From Zunongwangia sp. HGR-M22 (GTDB lineage Bacteria; Bacteroidota; Bacteroidia; Flavobacteriales; Flavobacteriaceae), in the NCBI RefSeq assembly GCF_027594425.1, contig NZ_CP115159.1:3681001-3745000 (forward strand): a DNA stretch of 64,000 nt, written 5' to 3'. The stretch's first letter is position 1, and each line of letters opens with the position of its first letter. The translations under genes and the position numbers were made by a program. Shown one piece after another: positions 1-7,977 of this stretch. A model generated the notes under the pieces. It did no database searches. It had not been told where the DNA came from and saw nothing but the letters and a program-made list of their open reading frames with translations.

Positions 1-428
1 GATGGTAGATAATTCATTAAAACGGGAATATCCTGCCCTAAATTTCTACTTTCTATTTCTTCATTGGAAAGATTACTAAAAGTGATTGGAGAATCTGCAT
101 CTACACGAATAGAACGTAAAAACACTTCCCCTAAAACCTCTTCAGCATCACCAAAATCTACATCTAATGTTTGATCTTCAGTAAGGTTTACTTCGAAGGA
201 TTTTCTATTTCCGAAGACAAAATCGATAGTATAATCTCCTTCTGGCAAAACAAGTCGATACTCCCCTACATCATTGGTTTGTGTACCTTCTTTTTCTTCA
301 GAAACATAAACTGTTACTCCGTTTAAGGGTTCTCCTTTTCGACTTACTATACCTTTTAGCTCATATTGCTGCGCAAAAGCAGACATACTAAAAAGCATAA
401 TTAAACTACTGAATAATATATTTTTCAT
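1..428 (-). CDS. TonB-dependent receptor, N-terminal part, probably for thiamine or a precursor
   Basis: The gene runs off the left edge; only about 142 N-terminal residues are visible. They comprise a signal peptide ending in SAFAQ, a carboxypeptidase-regulatory-like beta-sandwich (roughly residues 22-95), and then the beginning of the plug domain with the typical NLGQDIPVLMNYLPS segment. This is the normal order for Bacteroidota TonB-dependent outer-membrane receptors. The start is the ATG at 428; no ribosome-binding site is visible, as is usual in this phylum. A TPP riboswitch lies about 130 bases upstream on the same strand. From this I infer that the receptor imports thiamine or a related compound. 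Substrate assignment rests on the riboswitch, not on the protein. Confidence 0.88.
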   Translation of the reverse strand, partial: MKNILFSSLIMLFSMSAFAQQYELKGIVSRKGEPLNGVTVYVSEEKEGTQTNDVGEYRLVLPEGDYTIDFVFGNRKSFEVNLTEDQTLDVDFGDAEEVLGEVFLRSIRVDADSPITFSNLSNEEIESRNLGQDIPVLMNYLP

Positions 429-555
429 TCGTAACAATGATTTACGAATAAAAGGGGCCATTATTCCATTTAAAAATTTGGTTAAAAAAAATAAATCCTG
501 AATTACTCAAATAGATTTTTAGAGCATATCCAGGAGTACTAGCGCTTTTTTAGCA

Positions 556-632
556 CTTTATCCCTTGGCAGCATTACCTGCCCAGGTTCATTGGGTATAA
601 TCTCAGCCCGTTAGGCACCCCTTATGAGATCG
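556..632 (-). promoter_or_regulatory. TPP (thiamine pyrophosphate) riboswitch, THI element
   Basis: Read on the minus strand, the stretch contains the THI-box landmarks in order: GGGGTGCC, then GGGCTGAGATTATACCC, TGAACCTGG, CAGGTAATGCTGCC and the closing AAGGGA. These are the conserved pyrimidine- and pyrophosphate-binding segments of the TPP aptamer. Downstream (about 540-556) a short hairpin with arms AGTGCT/AGCGCT precedes the receptor leader, but I see no U-run, so control may be at translation. It should reduce expression of the TonB-dependent receptor when TPP is abundant. Confidence 0.93.
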
Positions 633-635
633 CTG

Positions 636-643
636 CAAATGTA
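636..643 (-). promoter_or_regulatory. -7 promoter element for the riboswitch-receptor transcript
   Basis: TACATTTG on the minus strand matches the Bacteroidota -7 consensus TAnnTTTG exactly. It places transcription start at about 630, right at the 5' end of the TPP aptamer. No clear -33 TTG is seen. Confidence 0.6.
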
Positions 644-671
644 AAACGCTTTTTTTGATTTACTGCTATCA

Positions 672-700
672 TTGCAATTGATTTAAATCCTGTATTTTTG
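672..700 (+). promoter_or_regulatory. Promoter of the hybrid histidine kinase gene
   Basis: TTG at 672-674 and TATTTTTG at 693-700 are spaced 18 bases apart, matching the Bacteroidota -33/-7 pattern. Transcription would start near 706, so the ATG at 718 is favoured over the GTG at 703, which would lie upstream of the transcript start. Confidence 0.55.
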
Positions 701-717
701 AAGTGTTTGAAAAAGAT

Positions 718-3159
718 ATGCAAAACACCAAAAGATCTATAACCTTAAAAGTAGTTACGGGCTACGTTCTTATCGCAATTTTAGTGGTTGTAGCGGTCTG
801 GTTTATTTACAATCGCGTTGTCATGTTTAGCAACATGGCGCAAAGCAACAGTAATAATAATGCCCAATTATTTTTGGTAAGCGAAATCACAAGCGATCTT
901 TATGAAACTGAAAATGTTAGTCGACGTCTAATTCAAACTGGCACTAAAGAAGATATAAAACTCTACCAACAACAATTAGATTCTATTAAATTAAACTTGA
1001 TTGAATTAGATCAAGAATACGACGAAAACAATCTGCATACCGAGTTAGACAGCATTTATAAACTTCTGGATTTAAAAACAGAAAATCTGGGAGCACTACT
1101 AAAATTACGCGAGCAGGAAAGAAACACCAATTACTATAAGCAGGTAATGGAAGAACTTAACCGCGTAAACGAAAATTTTGAAGCCAATCAAGGTTACGAG
1201 GATCGTTTTAATGATCTGGAGCCTTATCAAAAAAAGGTATTAGTAAAATGGCTGGAATATGCCAAAGAAGATAACGCTAAGTCGCTTACCAATCAGACAG
1301 CAGATTCGTTAGTTAGCGCAGTAAAAAAAGTATTAAACGACTTTCAAAAAGCTAATATTCGATTTAGAAACTCGGTATTTGAAAAAGAAAACGATCTGTT
1401 GGATAACGACATGGTTCTTAATCAGCAATTAAGAAAAATTCTTGCCAATATAGAACAAGATGAACGTGAAGCGTCTATAGAACGAACAGAAAAAGCACAG
1501 CAAACTTTAGAAGACACTGTAAGCATTATAATGATTTCGGGGAGTGTGTGCGTGATCGTAATTCTATTATTCTTGATGCTAATTATACGAGATGTACGCC
1601 GCAGCCAGCAATATCGAATAGAATTAGAAGAAGCGAAAAACTTTGCAGAAACATTATTAAAAAGGAGAGAGCAATTAATGGCAGCCATTACCCACGATCT
1701 TCGTTCGCCTTTAAATACGGTAATTGGCTATTCTGATTTGTTGGACAAAACCCAACTTGCCAGTAAGCAACAACATTATTTGAGACAGATCAATAAATCA
1801 TCTGAATTTATTCTTCATCTGGTAAATGATTTACTGGATTTATCGAAACTGGAAGCCGGCAAAATGCTGGTTGAAAACTTACCATTTAATCCTAGAAATT
1901 TAATTACCGACACGGTACAAAACAATATTCCGGCAAAACAAAATAATGATCTTGAAATAAAAATTGAAGTTTCTGAAGAGGCAGATGCGCAATTTTCCAG
2001 CGATCCTTTCAGGATCAAACAAATTATTGCCAACCTTGTAACCAATGCCATTAAATTTACTGAAAAAGGTGAAATTCTAGTAACAGGAGCTATTCAGAAA
2101 AAAGCTAAAAACTCTTCCTGGTTAATTATAAAAGTAAAGGATACGGGAATTGGGATTTCCAAAGCGAAACAAGAAGTAATATTTGAAGAATTTAGCCAGG
2201 AAAATAGCGGAATCGAAAAAAAATATGGCGGCAGCGGTCTTGGCCTTACCATCACAAAAAGCCTTACGTCGCTTCTAAAAGGAAAAATTGAACTGCAGAG
2301 TGACCAAGGCAAAGGAAGCGAATTTACAGTAAGCATTCCTGTAAAAGAATTGAAGAAGAAGGATGCCAATAATAAACAAATAGAGCCTACTCCCAAAACA
2401 CAGGATATTGACTTCGGAAATAAAAAGGTTTTGGTAGTGGACGATGAGCCGGCACAACTAGCACTAACTTTAGAATTTCTAAAAAGTCATCAATTGAAGT
2501 TTGATACCGCAGAAAACGGAAAAAAAGCCTTGGCGCTTTTAAACAAAAATCAATACGATCTAATTCTCACCGATATCCAAATGCCTATCATGGACGGATT
2601 TCAGTTAATGAACAACATTAAAAAAGATGAGAGACTGAAAAAAATCCCAATTATCGCTTTATCCGGTCGCACCGATATGAAAGATGAAGTATACAAACTC
2701 ACCGGTTTTACCGCAAAACTGACTAAACCTTTTAAAGCAAAAGATCTTTTAATGAAGATCAGCGAGATATTTGATCTCAGCCTGACCGACAGACATGTTT
2801 CAGCTGAAAGCAAATACGATTCAAGTTCTAACGAAACTGAATTGTATAATTTAGAGGATATCTATATGTTTTCAGGAGAAGATAAAGAAGCGATGTTAGT
2901 TATCATCAAAGCGTTTATAGAAAGTTCAGAAGAAAGTATTGAAAAACTGAAGCATCATAATAAAGAACAAAATCTGGAAGCTATCGGGCAAATTGCACAT
3001 AAAATGCTACCCATGATCAGGCAAATGAAAGTTCTTCACTTAATTACAATTCTAGAAAAGCTAGAGCGTAAACAAGAAACTACAGTTGCTGAAGTAAATC
3101 AGCTAATTAATCAGTTAGAGATATTAGTCCAATCTTTAGAAACCGAGATTACAGCTTAA
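718..3159 (+). CDS. Hybrid sensor histidine kinase with receiver and Hpt domains
   Basis: This 813-residue inner-membrane kinase has one N-terminal membrane helix (about 12-32), a helical extracytoplasmic sensor of about 230 residues, and a second membrane helix (about 270-290). The HisKA/HATPase core follows: H-box THDLRSPLN with His about 326, N-box NLVTNAIKFT, G1 KDTGIGI, G2 GSGLGL. A receiver domain has phospho-acceptor Asp about 619 in LTDIQMP, and a C-terminal Hpt-like module carries AHKM. The architecture implies an internal His-Asp-His relay. The gene converges on, and overlaps by 11 bases, a sigma-54-type response regulator, its likely partner. The ligand is unknown. I chose the ATG at 718 because of the promoter position. 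Confidence 0.93.
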   Translation: MQNTKRSITLKVVTGYVLIAILVVVAVWFIYNRVVMFSNMAQSNSNNNAQLFLVSEITSDLYETENVSRRLIQTGTKEDIKLYQQQLDSIKLNLIELDQEYDENNLHTELDSIYKLLDLKTENLGALLKLREQERNTNYYKQVMEELNRVNENFEANQGYEDRFNDLEPYQKKVLVKWLEYAKEDNAKSLTNQTADSLVSAVKKVLNDFQKANIRFRNSVFEKENDLLDNDMVLNQQLRKILANIEQDEREASIERTEKAQQTLEDTVSIIMISGSVCVIVILLFLMLIIRDVRRSQQYRIELEEAKNFAETLLKRREQLMAAITHDLRSPLNTVIGYSDLLDKTQLASKQQHYLRQINKSSEFILHLVNDLLDLSKLEAGKMLVENLPFNPRNLITDTVQNNIPAKQNNDLEIKIEVSEEADAQFSSDPFRIKQIIANLVTNAIKFTEKGEILVTGAIQKKAKNSSWLIIKVKDTGIGISKAKQEVIFEEFSQENSGIEKKYGGSGLGLTITKSLTSLLKGKIELQSDQGKGSEFTVSIPVKELKKKDANNKQIEPTPKTQDIDFGNKKVLVVDDEPAQLALTLEFLKSHQLKFDTAENGKKALALLNKNQYDLILTDIQMPIMDGFQLMNNIKKDERLKKIPIIALSGRTDMKDEVYKLTGFTAKLTKPFKAKDLLMKISEIFDLSLTDRHVSAESKYDSSSNETELYNLEDIYMFSGEDKEAMLVIIKAFIESSEESIEKLKHHNKEQNLEAIGQIAHKMLPMIRQMKVLHLITILEKLERKQETTVAEVNQLINQLEILVQSLETEITA

Positions 3160-4498
3160 TATCATACTGTTTTAATTTGTTGTAAAGCGTTTTTCGATCT
3201 ATCGATAACATTCTTGCCGCTTTACTTTTGTTTCCTGCGGTTTTCTCTAAAGCTTCAAGAATCATTTTTTCTTCATTCTTATTTTTGAAAAGTCCGTAGT
3301 CTTCCTCATCCTTTTCAGCTGTAGCAATTTCATGCGGTAAGACCTTCATAGGAATCAATTTATCCTGAGTTAACAGCACCGCACGCTTAACCATATTTTT
3401 TAGCTCTCTTAAATTCCCCGGCCAAGAATAATTCTTAAAAGCATCCACAGCATCATCGGTAAAACCTAAAACTTCTTTTTCCAAATCAGTATTTGCTTCT
3501 TCTAAAAAGTGATCGGCAAAAAGCATCAAATCTTCTTTACGATCTTTTAATGAAGGAACTTTCACCGAGAATTCGTTTAAGCGATGATATAAATCTTCTC
3601 TAAATTCACCATCTTTCACTGCTTGTGCAAGATCTTCGTTTGTTGCCGTGACTACGCGAATATCTACTTCAATCTCTTTATTGCTACCAACCGGTTTAAT
3701 ACGTCGCTCTTGCAAAGCTCGCAATAATTGTACCTGTAACTCGTAACTTAAATTCCCTATTTCATCCAAAAACAAAGTCCCACCATTGGCCGCCTTAAAA
3801 TGTCCAATCTTATCGTTAATGGCACCCGTAAAAGAACCTTTAATATGTCCAAAAAATTCACTTGAAGCAATTTCTTTAGGAATAGCGCCACAATCTACTG
3901 CGATAAATGGAGCGTCTTTACGTTTGCTTTGGTAATGTATACTTTTAGCAACATTCTCTTTCCCTGTTCCGCTTTCCCCGGTTATCAATACAGACATGTT
4001 GGTGGGAGCTACCAACTCGATATAATCATTCAACTTTCTAGAGGCATCACTTACACCTTTTATGTACTGTATATTTGATTGCGGAATTGTTTTCTTTACT
4101 TCTGTATTTTGCTTCTCTGGCTTTTTCTCCTCAACAACCTTTGTTTGTAGCGCGTTCTCTATAGTCTGCAAAATCGACTCTGGTCTAAAAGGTTTACTTA
4201 CATAATCAAAAGCCCCATCTTTCATTGCTTTAACCGCCATACTAATTTCTGCATAACTAGTCATAACAATAACCTGTGTTGCTGGATTTTTGGCTTTTAC
4301 TTCTTTAAGAATAGTTAATCCATCCTTGTCTGGAAGCCTAACATCGGTAAGTACAAGGTTAAAATTTGATTTAGATATAATTTTCAATGCATCTTCACCT
4401 GAAAAACACAATTCTGTCTCATAATCTCTTTTAGATAAAAATGTTTTGAGCATTGTACCGAAAGGAACGTCATCTTCTACTATGAGAATTTTGGGCAT
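3149..4498 (-). CDS. Sigma-54-dependent response regulator (NtrC/ZraR family)
   Basis: The 449-residue protein has a receiver domain (1-115; phospho-acceptor Asp52 in LTDVRLP), an AAA+ sigma-54 activation domain with Walker A GESGTGKE (about 174-181), GSFTGA in place of the common GAFTGA loop, Walker B TLFLDEIG, and a C-terminal Fis-type helix-turn-helix (NKSKAARMLSIDRKTLYNKL). It should contact RpoN-RNA polymerase and drive open-complex formation when phosphorylated. The convergent overlapping hybrid kinase is the obvious cognate sensor, although the pair cannot be one transcript. The true start is ATG 4498; the codon six bases upstream is a TTG. Confidence 0.95.
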   Translation of the reverse strand: MPKILIVEDDVPFGTMLKTFLSKRDYETELCFSGEDALKIISKSNFNLVLTDVRLPDKDGLTILKEVKAKNPATQVIVMTSYAEISMAVKAMKDGAFDYVSKPFRPESILQTIENALQTKVVEEKKPEKQNTEVKKTIPQSNIQYIKGVSDASRKLNDYIELVAPTNMSVLITGESGTGKENVAKSIHYQSKRKDAPFIAVDCGAIPKEIASSEFFGHIKGSFTGAINDKIGHFKAANGGTLFLDEIGNLSYELQVQLLRALQERRIKPVGSNKEIEVDIRVVTATNEDLAQAVKDGEFREDLYHRLNEFSVKVPSLKDRKEDLMLFADHFLEEANTDLEKEVLGFTDDAVDAFKNYSWPGNLRELKNMVKRAVLLTQDKLIPMKVLPHEIATAEKDEEDYGLFKNKNEEKMILEALEKTAGNKSKAARMLSIDRKTLYNKLKQYDIKL

Positions 4499-4564
4499 AA
4501 TCAAATTTTAAATCGAGATGACAAATTTAGTAAACATAAGTTCAACTTTTTAAAAAGAATGCAT

Positions 4565-4594
4565 AAAAAAAGAGGTCCGCAATGTGACCTCTTT
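4565..4594 (-). terminator. Rho-independent terminator of the candidate small RNA / upstream minus-strand gene
   Basis: A perfect 9-bp stem (AAAGAGGTC at 4569-4577 with GACCTCTTT at 4586-4594) has an 8-base loop and is followed on the minus strand by a run of Ts. It closes the transcript covering 4595-4757 and isolates the response regulator downstream. Confidence 0.8.
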
Positions 4595-4757
4595 GAATCT
4601 AAATTCGAATATAGCCTATAGATTAATTCCCATTTTTTGGCACAATCGGCTAGCAAAATCGCCAAATTTTAAATGTATTTTTTTTGAATTGCCCTAATGT
4701 TAGTTAGTAGTTCCCGGGCTATCATTATTTAATACGTGCTAACCGATTGTTGCTCAA
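4565..4757 (-). ncRNA. Candidate structured small RNA of about 190 nt (6S-like?)
   Basis: No reading frame is apparent here. On the minus strand a -7-like CAACTTTG (4763-4770; consensus TAnnTTTG with one change) would start an RNA at about 4757. The 5' segment ACAATCGGTTAGC (4738-4750) pairs with GCTAGCCGATTGT (4642-4654): 13 bp including one G-U, with a further GGCA/TGCC pairing outside a bulge. Inside, GCCC and GGGC can close a second hairpin over about 21 nt. The RNA would end at the strong terminator at 4569-4594. A long closing stem around a large open centre is the shape of 6S RNA; I cannot verify family membership. Alternatively it is the structured 3' UTR of the secreted-protein gene upstream. 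Confidence 0.4.
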
Positions 4758-4805
4758 TGCCGCAAAGTTGGTCTCTTTGAAATTCGGCTTTTGTTTTCTT
4801 AATAA

Positions 4806-5153
4806 CTAGTCTATAACTTCATCTTCTTTTAACCATTCTCCGTTAGTGTTTGCATAAATCATTTTGCTTTCACCATCTACATCAACTTTTAATTTGTAAA
4901 TTTTCTGATCGTTTTGCATTTTAACCCAGGCATCAGAAGCTACAGCGTTAAATTCTGTCATTGTAGCATCTTTAATTGGTTGTGGTAACGCTAGCACATC
5001 AATAGATTTAAATTCTGAAATATCTGAAGCAGATTTTACTTCTTCTACTTCTGTAGTTTCTGGTTCCATTGGTTCTTCTTCCTGTGCTTGTATAGACTGT
5101 GTAGCAAAAAATAATCCCAAAATTGCAACTGAGGATAATATTGACTTTTTCAT
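4806..5153 (-). CDS. Small secreted protein with a PepSY-like beta domain
   Basis: The 115-residue product has a clear signal peptide (MKKSILSS... to SIQAQ at about residue 23), then a Glu-rich linker (EEEPMEPETTEVEEV) and a domain of about 75 residues. Its ending, with a K(L)KVDVDGESKMIYANTNGEW pattern split over two strands, resembles small periplasmic PepSY-like/DUF2874-type proteins common in Flavobacteriia. The function is unknown. It is a single gene: about 510 bases upstream hold no gene, and downstream lie the candidate small RNA and the terminator. The predicted location is periplasmic or extracellular. Confidence 0.75.
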   Translation of the reverse strand: MKKSILSSVAILGLFFATQSIQAQEEEPMEPETTEVEEVKSASDISEFKSIDVLALPQPIKDATMTEFNAVASDAWVKMQNDQKIYKLKVDVDGESKMIYANTNGEWLKEDEVID

Positions 5154-5401
5154 AATTTGAGTTTTTTTGATAATTTCTTCCGATCTATTTTTTAGATCTT
5201 ATAAGTAAAGTAGTAAAGATTATGCCTAATCTCAAAATAAACACAAACCAATGACTAACAGTGCTTTACCCTAAACTTAAAATCCTATAAAACGAGAGAT
5301 TCTGTAGAAATTACGAGATATTATGATTCAATTATGTAGAAAATCTGCACACAATGATATACTCAGCGACAAATAAATTATGGAAATGAGATTTGGTAAT
5401 A

Positions 5402-5428
5402 AAAAAAGAGGCCACCACAGCCTCTTTT
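5402..5428 (-). terminator. Bidirectional intrinsic terminator
   Basis: AAAAAGAGGC and GCCTCTTTTT form a near-perfect 10-bp stem around a 7-base loop, flanked by A and T runs so that it could work on both strands. On the minus strand it is about 240 bases past the stop codon of arfB. Confidence 0.75.
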
Positions 5429-5613
5429 TAATCCGAAAATCTAAATTATACAACAGTATGAGCTGTTGCGTCAGTTATTTAAAATCCTTCAATAACCCTA
5501 ACATTTTATTATATAGAAAAATTATGCCATAACGCCTTACATCTAAAATAACATATATAACACTATGTTACAGGTACTAATAAATAAAAGCGAAATTAAA
5601 TAAGTTTTATAAT

Positions 5614-5651
5614 TGTGGAATTCTACAGTTCATAAATCCACAGTTGTAGAA
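5614..5651. repeat. Two interleaved inverted repeats
   Basis: TGTGGA (5614-5619) is complementary to TCCACA (5637-5642), and TTCTACA (5621-5627) to TGTAGAA (5645-5651), giving an a-b-a'-b' order. Loop lengths (9 nt between, 1-2 nt elsewhere) make a classical pseudoknot unlikely, so these are either mutually exclusive hairpins in the arfB 3' region or paired protein-binding sites. Confidence 0.45.
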
Positions 5652-5664
5652 ATATTACACAATT

Positions 5665-6069
5665 CTATTTCAATGGATTTTTTCTATTTTGTTTCTTTTC
5701 TGACTGAATTTTCTTTTTTCTTAGCCTTTTCAGTTTAGCCATTTTACTTGGTTTTGTTTTCTTTCGCGCTTTGGGTGCTTTTGTTCCAGATGTAATCATC
5801 GATAAGAATTGACTTATTACGGCGTCCTTATTTTTATGTTGACTTCTGGAATTTCCGTTTTGCAGAATAAAAACCTTTTCTTTTGTGATTCTGGTTGCAA
5901 AGTTTGCGATTAATCGCTCTTTCTGAATCTCTGAAAGTGATTGAGATTTCTCTATATCAAAATATAACTCGACTTTAGAAGCTGTTTTATTAACGTGCTG
6001 CCCACCGGGACCGCTACTTTTTACAGCTCTAAAGTCGAGTTCTTTTATTAATTCTTCTTCGTTAATCAT
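5665..6069 (-). CDS. arfB: Alternative ribosome-rescue factor B (peptidyl-tRNA hydrolase ArfB/YaeJ)
   Basis: The 134-residue product has the release-factor catalytic GGQ motif near the N-terminus (SSGPGGQHVNKT, Gly-Gly-Gln about 22-24) and a highly basic C-terminal tail (KARKKTKPSKMAKLKRLRKKK) that in this family threads into the empty mRNA channel. It lacks the codon-recognition domains of RF1/RF2, and the length matches ArfB (about 140). It hydrolyses peptidyl-tRNA on stalled ribosomes lacking a stop codon. Its start overlaps the stop of the upstream DUF4301 gene by 4 bases (ATGA), so the two are translationally coupled. Confidence 0.95.
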   Translation of the reverse strand: MINEEELIKELDFRAVKSSGPGGQHVNKTASKVELYFDIEKSQSLSEIQKERLIANFATRITKEKVFILQNGNSRSQHKNKDAVISQFLSMITSGTKAPKARKKTKPSKMAKLKRLRKKKIQSEKKQNRKNPLK

Positions 6070-7601
6070 TCAGCCGTCTGGTGACTTTCTTTTAAAAGGT
6101 CTGCTACTGTCTTTACTGGATTAAATGTCGTTACAGGAACTTCTACAAAAACAGTATTCCATTTCGCCATTGCACCATTCCATAATCCTGGACGTTCTAA
6201 GGCTTTTAAAGGTTTACCATCTTTAGTTTTGTTAGCAATAAAACTCATGTTAGGATCTACATATTTCTCAAGATCATAAGTACTGCCATCTGGTTGCTTT
6301 ACACTACAAACAATATCCACAGGGTTAAAATGTGTAGATTCTTTAACGATTTTCACCTGTTCTGGATTATTATCATCAATTTGCGCCCCTTCAATAATCT
6401 GAAGCGAAATCTCACCTTCTTCATCTTTCACCAAAAATGGACCACCACCAGGTTCTCCTTCATTTTTCACCATACCGCATATACGTAACGGCCTATCTAG
6501 CTTCCCTAATAATTCTGAAGCCGACTCAGATCCTTTTAGGGATTTAACAAATAATTGCTTACGCAAAAATTCTGAAGCTTCTTTTGAATCTTCTTCGGAA
6601 GGATTTCCCTGAAGTTTATTTATTAAACCGAAAGTTTTGTCTTTTAATTCTAACAACTTACCTGCAAGCATTTTTTTGTAATCAACTACATCGCCAAGGT
6701 TAGACCATGTCACTACATTATCGATATTTTTTACAAAAATTAGATCTGCATTCTGCTGATTCAAATTATCGATTAACGCACCATGACCTCCTGGCCGGAA
6801 AAACATTTTACCCTCCTCTGTTCTAAATGGCGCATTTTCGTCATCAACAGCGATCGTATCTGTTTTTGGATCTTGGTAAGAGTAAGAAATTTCAAACTTT
6901 AAACCTGTTTTCTCTTCTACTCTCGTTTTAATCTTATTAAACTCTGCTTCAAATTTTTCTTTATCACCTTGCCCAACTGTAAAATGTGATTTTACTACAC
7001 CTTTACTGTCGGCATATTTTGCTGCTTCATATAAATGTTCTTCAAAAGCAGTTACAACAATATTATCATACTTATGAAATGGAACCAAGCCTTTTGGAAG
7101 ATCACTTAGTCCAAGACCTTTTTCGTATAAAACATTTTCAGCTATCACTTTCTTTTGCTCGTCGTTGCTAAGCTCGTCAAAACTGCTGTTATCTTTTTTA
7201 GCTGCTGTAATTGCCTCATTATAAAAAGGCAGTTTTTCTATATGGTTAAAAAATAACTGTAAGCTAGAATCCCCTTTTTCATCTAAATAATCCCGTAAAT
7301 CTTTTTCTTTAGGATCAAACTCGTCTACAAAATTATGCAATGCTTTAAACATTCTCGTTGCTGCACCAGATGCAGGAACAAATTTTAAAAGATCTAGCTC
7401 ATCCTTTTTGTGTTCAAAGTCCTTTATATATTCAGTCCGCTGCTCGTCTGAGATTTCAGAAATTCCATTTCCTATTGTTGCCGCTTCTTGAATATCAACT
7501 TTAATATTTCCACGCTTAAAAATTTCAATTTGTCTATTTACTTCTTCAGTATTTAATCCTTTTTCCTGAGTTTGCAGGATATCTGATTCGTTAAATTTCA
7601 C
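6066..7601 (-). CDS. DUF4301 family protein
   Basis: This 511-residue soluble protein without a signal peptide belongs, as far as I recognise it, to the Bacteroidota family DUF4301. Residues about 75-86 read FVPASGAATRMF, which resembles the phosphate-binding start of nucleotidyltransferase-fold enzymes. A second conserved-looking segment is FFRPGGHGALIDNLN in the middle. A sugar-nucleotide or NTP-handling activity is therefore possible, but this is inference only. The start codon is GTG at 7601; I see no better in-frame ATG nearby. It is the first gene of a two-gene unit with arfB. Confidence 0.8.
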   Translation of the reverse strand: MKFNESDILQTQEKGLNTEEVNRQIEIFKRGNIKVDIQEAATIGNGISEISDEQRTEYIKDFEHKKDELDLLKFVPASGAATRMFKALHNFVDEFDPKEKDLRDYLDEKGDSSLQLFFNHIEKLPFYNEAITAAKKDNSSFDELSNDEQKKVIAENVLYEKGLGLSDLPKGLVPFHKYDNIVVTAFEEHLYEAAKYADSKGVVKSHFTVGQGDKEKFEAEFNKIKTRVEEKTGLKFEISYSYQDPKTDTIAVDDENAPFRTEEGKMFFRPGGHGALIDNLNQQNADLIFVKNIDNVVTWSNLGDVVDYKKMLAGKLLELKDKTFGLINKLQGNPSEEDSKEASEFLRKQLFVKSLKGSESASELLGKLDRPLRICGMVKNEGEPGGGPFLVKDEEGEISLQIIEGAQIDDNNPEQVKIVKESTHFNPVDIVCSVKQPDGSTYDLEKYVDPNMSFIANKTKDGKPLKALERPGLWNGAMAKWNTVFVEVPVTTFNPVKTVADLLKESHQTAE

Positions 7602-7977
7602 GGTTTTGTTAGTTTTAGTTAGTTGATTAATTGCTGATATTATATTTTGTAGCCATTGTTTTTGACCACATTTTAATTTCTTAGCTAGTTTATTTGATTA
7701 TTTTAAGGAACTCTGAAATTTGAAGAACTTTGCTCCTCCTTCCTCAATATTTTTATGCCCATTATATAAATCTAAGGCTTGTCAATATACGTTAAAAAAT
7801 AGAATTTTAGGGCGCCAATTAACGCATATTTAATAATTTCAAGATTAAATAAAGATCATTAAACAGCTTCTTAACAGCACTTTAATCAAATAACTCCGCA
7901 AAACAACTCCACTGAAAGACAGCGGGCTTTAACATAGAATTTAAAAAATTTAGCACAATTAATTTCATTAATATCTA
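7602..7977. other. Gene-free interval of about 376 bases
   Basis: This AT-rich stretch lies between two minus-strand genes. It must contain the 3' end of the pnu transporter transcript and the promoter for DUF4301-arfB, but I found neither an exact TAnnTTTG element nor a strong terminator hairpin. No open reading frame longer than about 20 codons is convincing. Confidence 0.5.

Larger units (their letters stand above)
5154..5664. other. Gene-free interval of about 510 bases
   Basis: This AT-rich stretch lies between arfB and the small secreted-protein gene. It holds one strong bidirectional terminator hairpin (5402-5428), a small CAACAG/CTGTTG hairpin (5451-5468) and a cluster of interleaved inverted repeats (5614-5651). 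The promoter of the secreted-protein gene must lie in the left part, where TACTTTAC occurs on the minus strand near 5205. I see no convincing coding sequence. Confidence 0.6.

Noticed and set aside
4638-4656. TGGCAC...TAGCA as a possible sigma-54 promoter near the NtrC-type regulator
   Set aside because: GG and GC are separated by 12 bases, not the required 10, and the sequence is better explained as part of the long RNA stem.
5380-5532. A 50-codon plus-strand frame in the arfB gap
   Set aside because: It runs straight through the strong terminator hairpin at 5402-5428, has low-complexity composition, no promoter, and no recognisable domain.
5614-5651. H-type pseudoknot
   Set aside because: The interleaved arms leave only 1-2 nt to cross a 6-7 bp stem, which is sterically implausible; kept only as inverted repeats.
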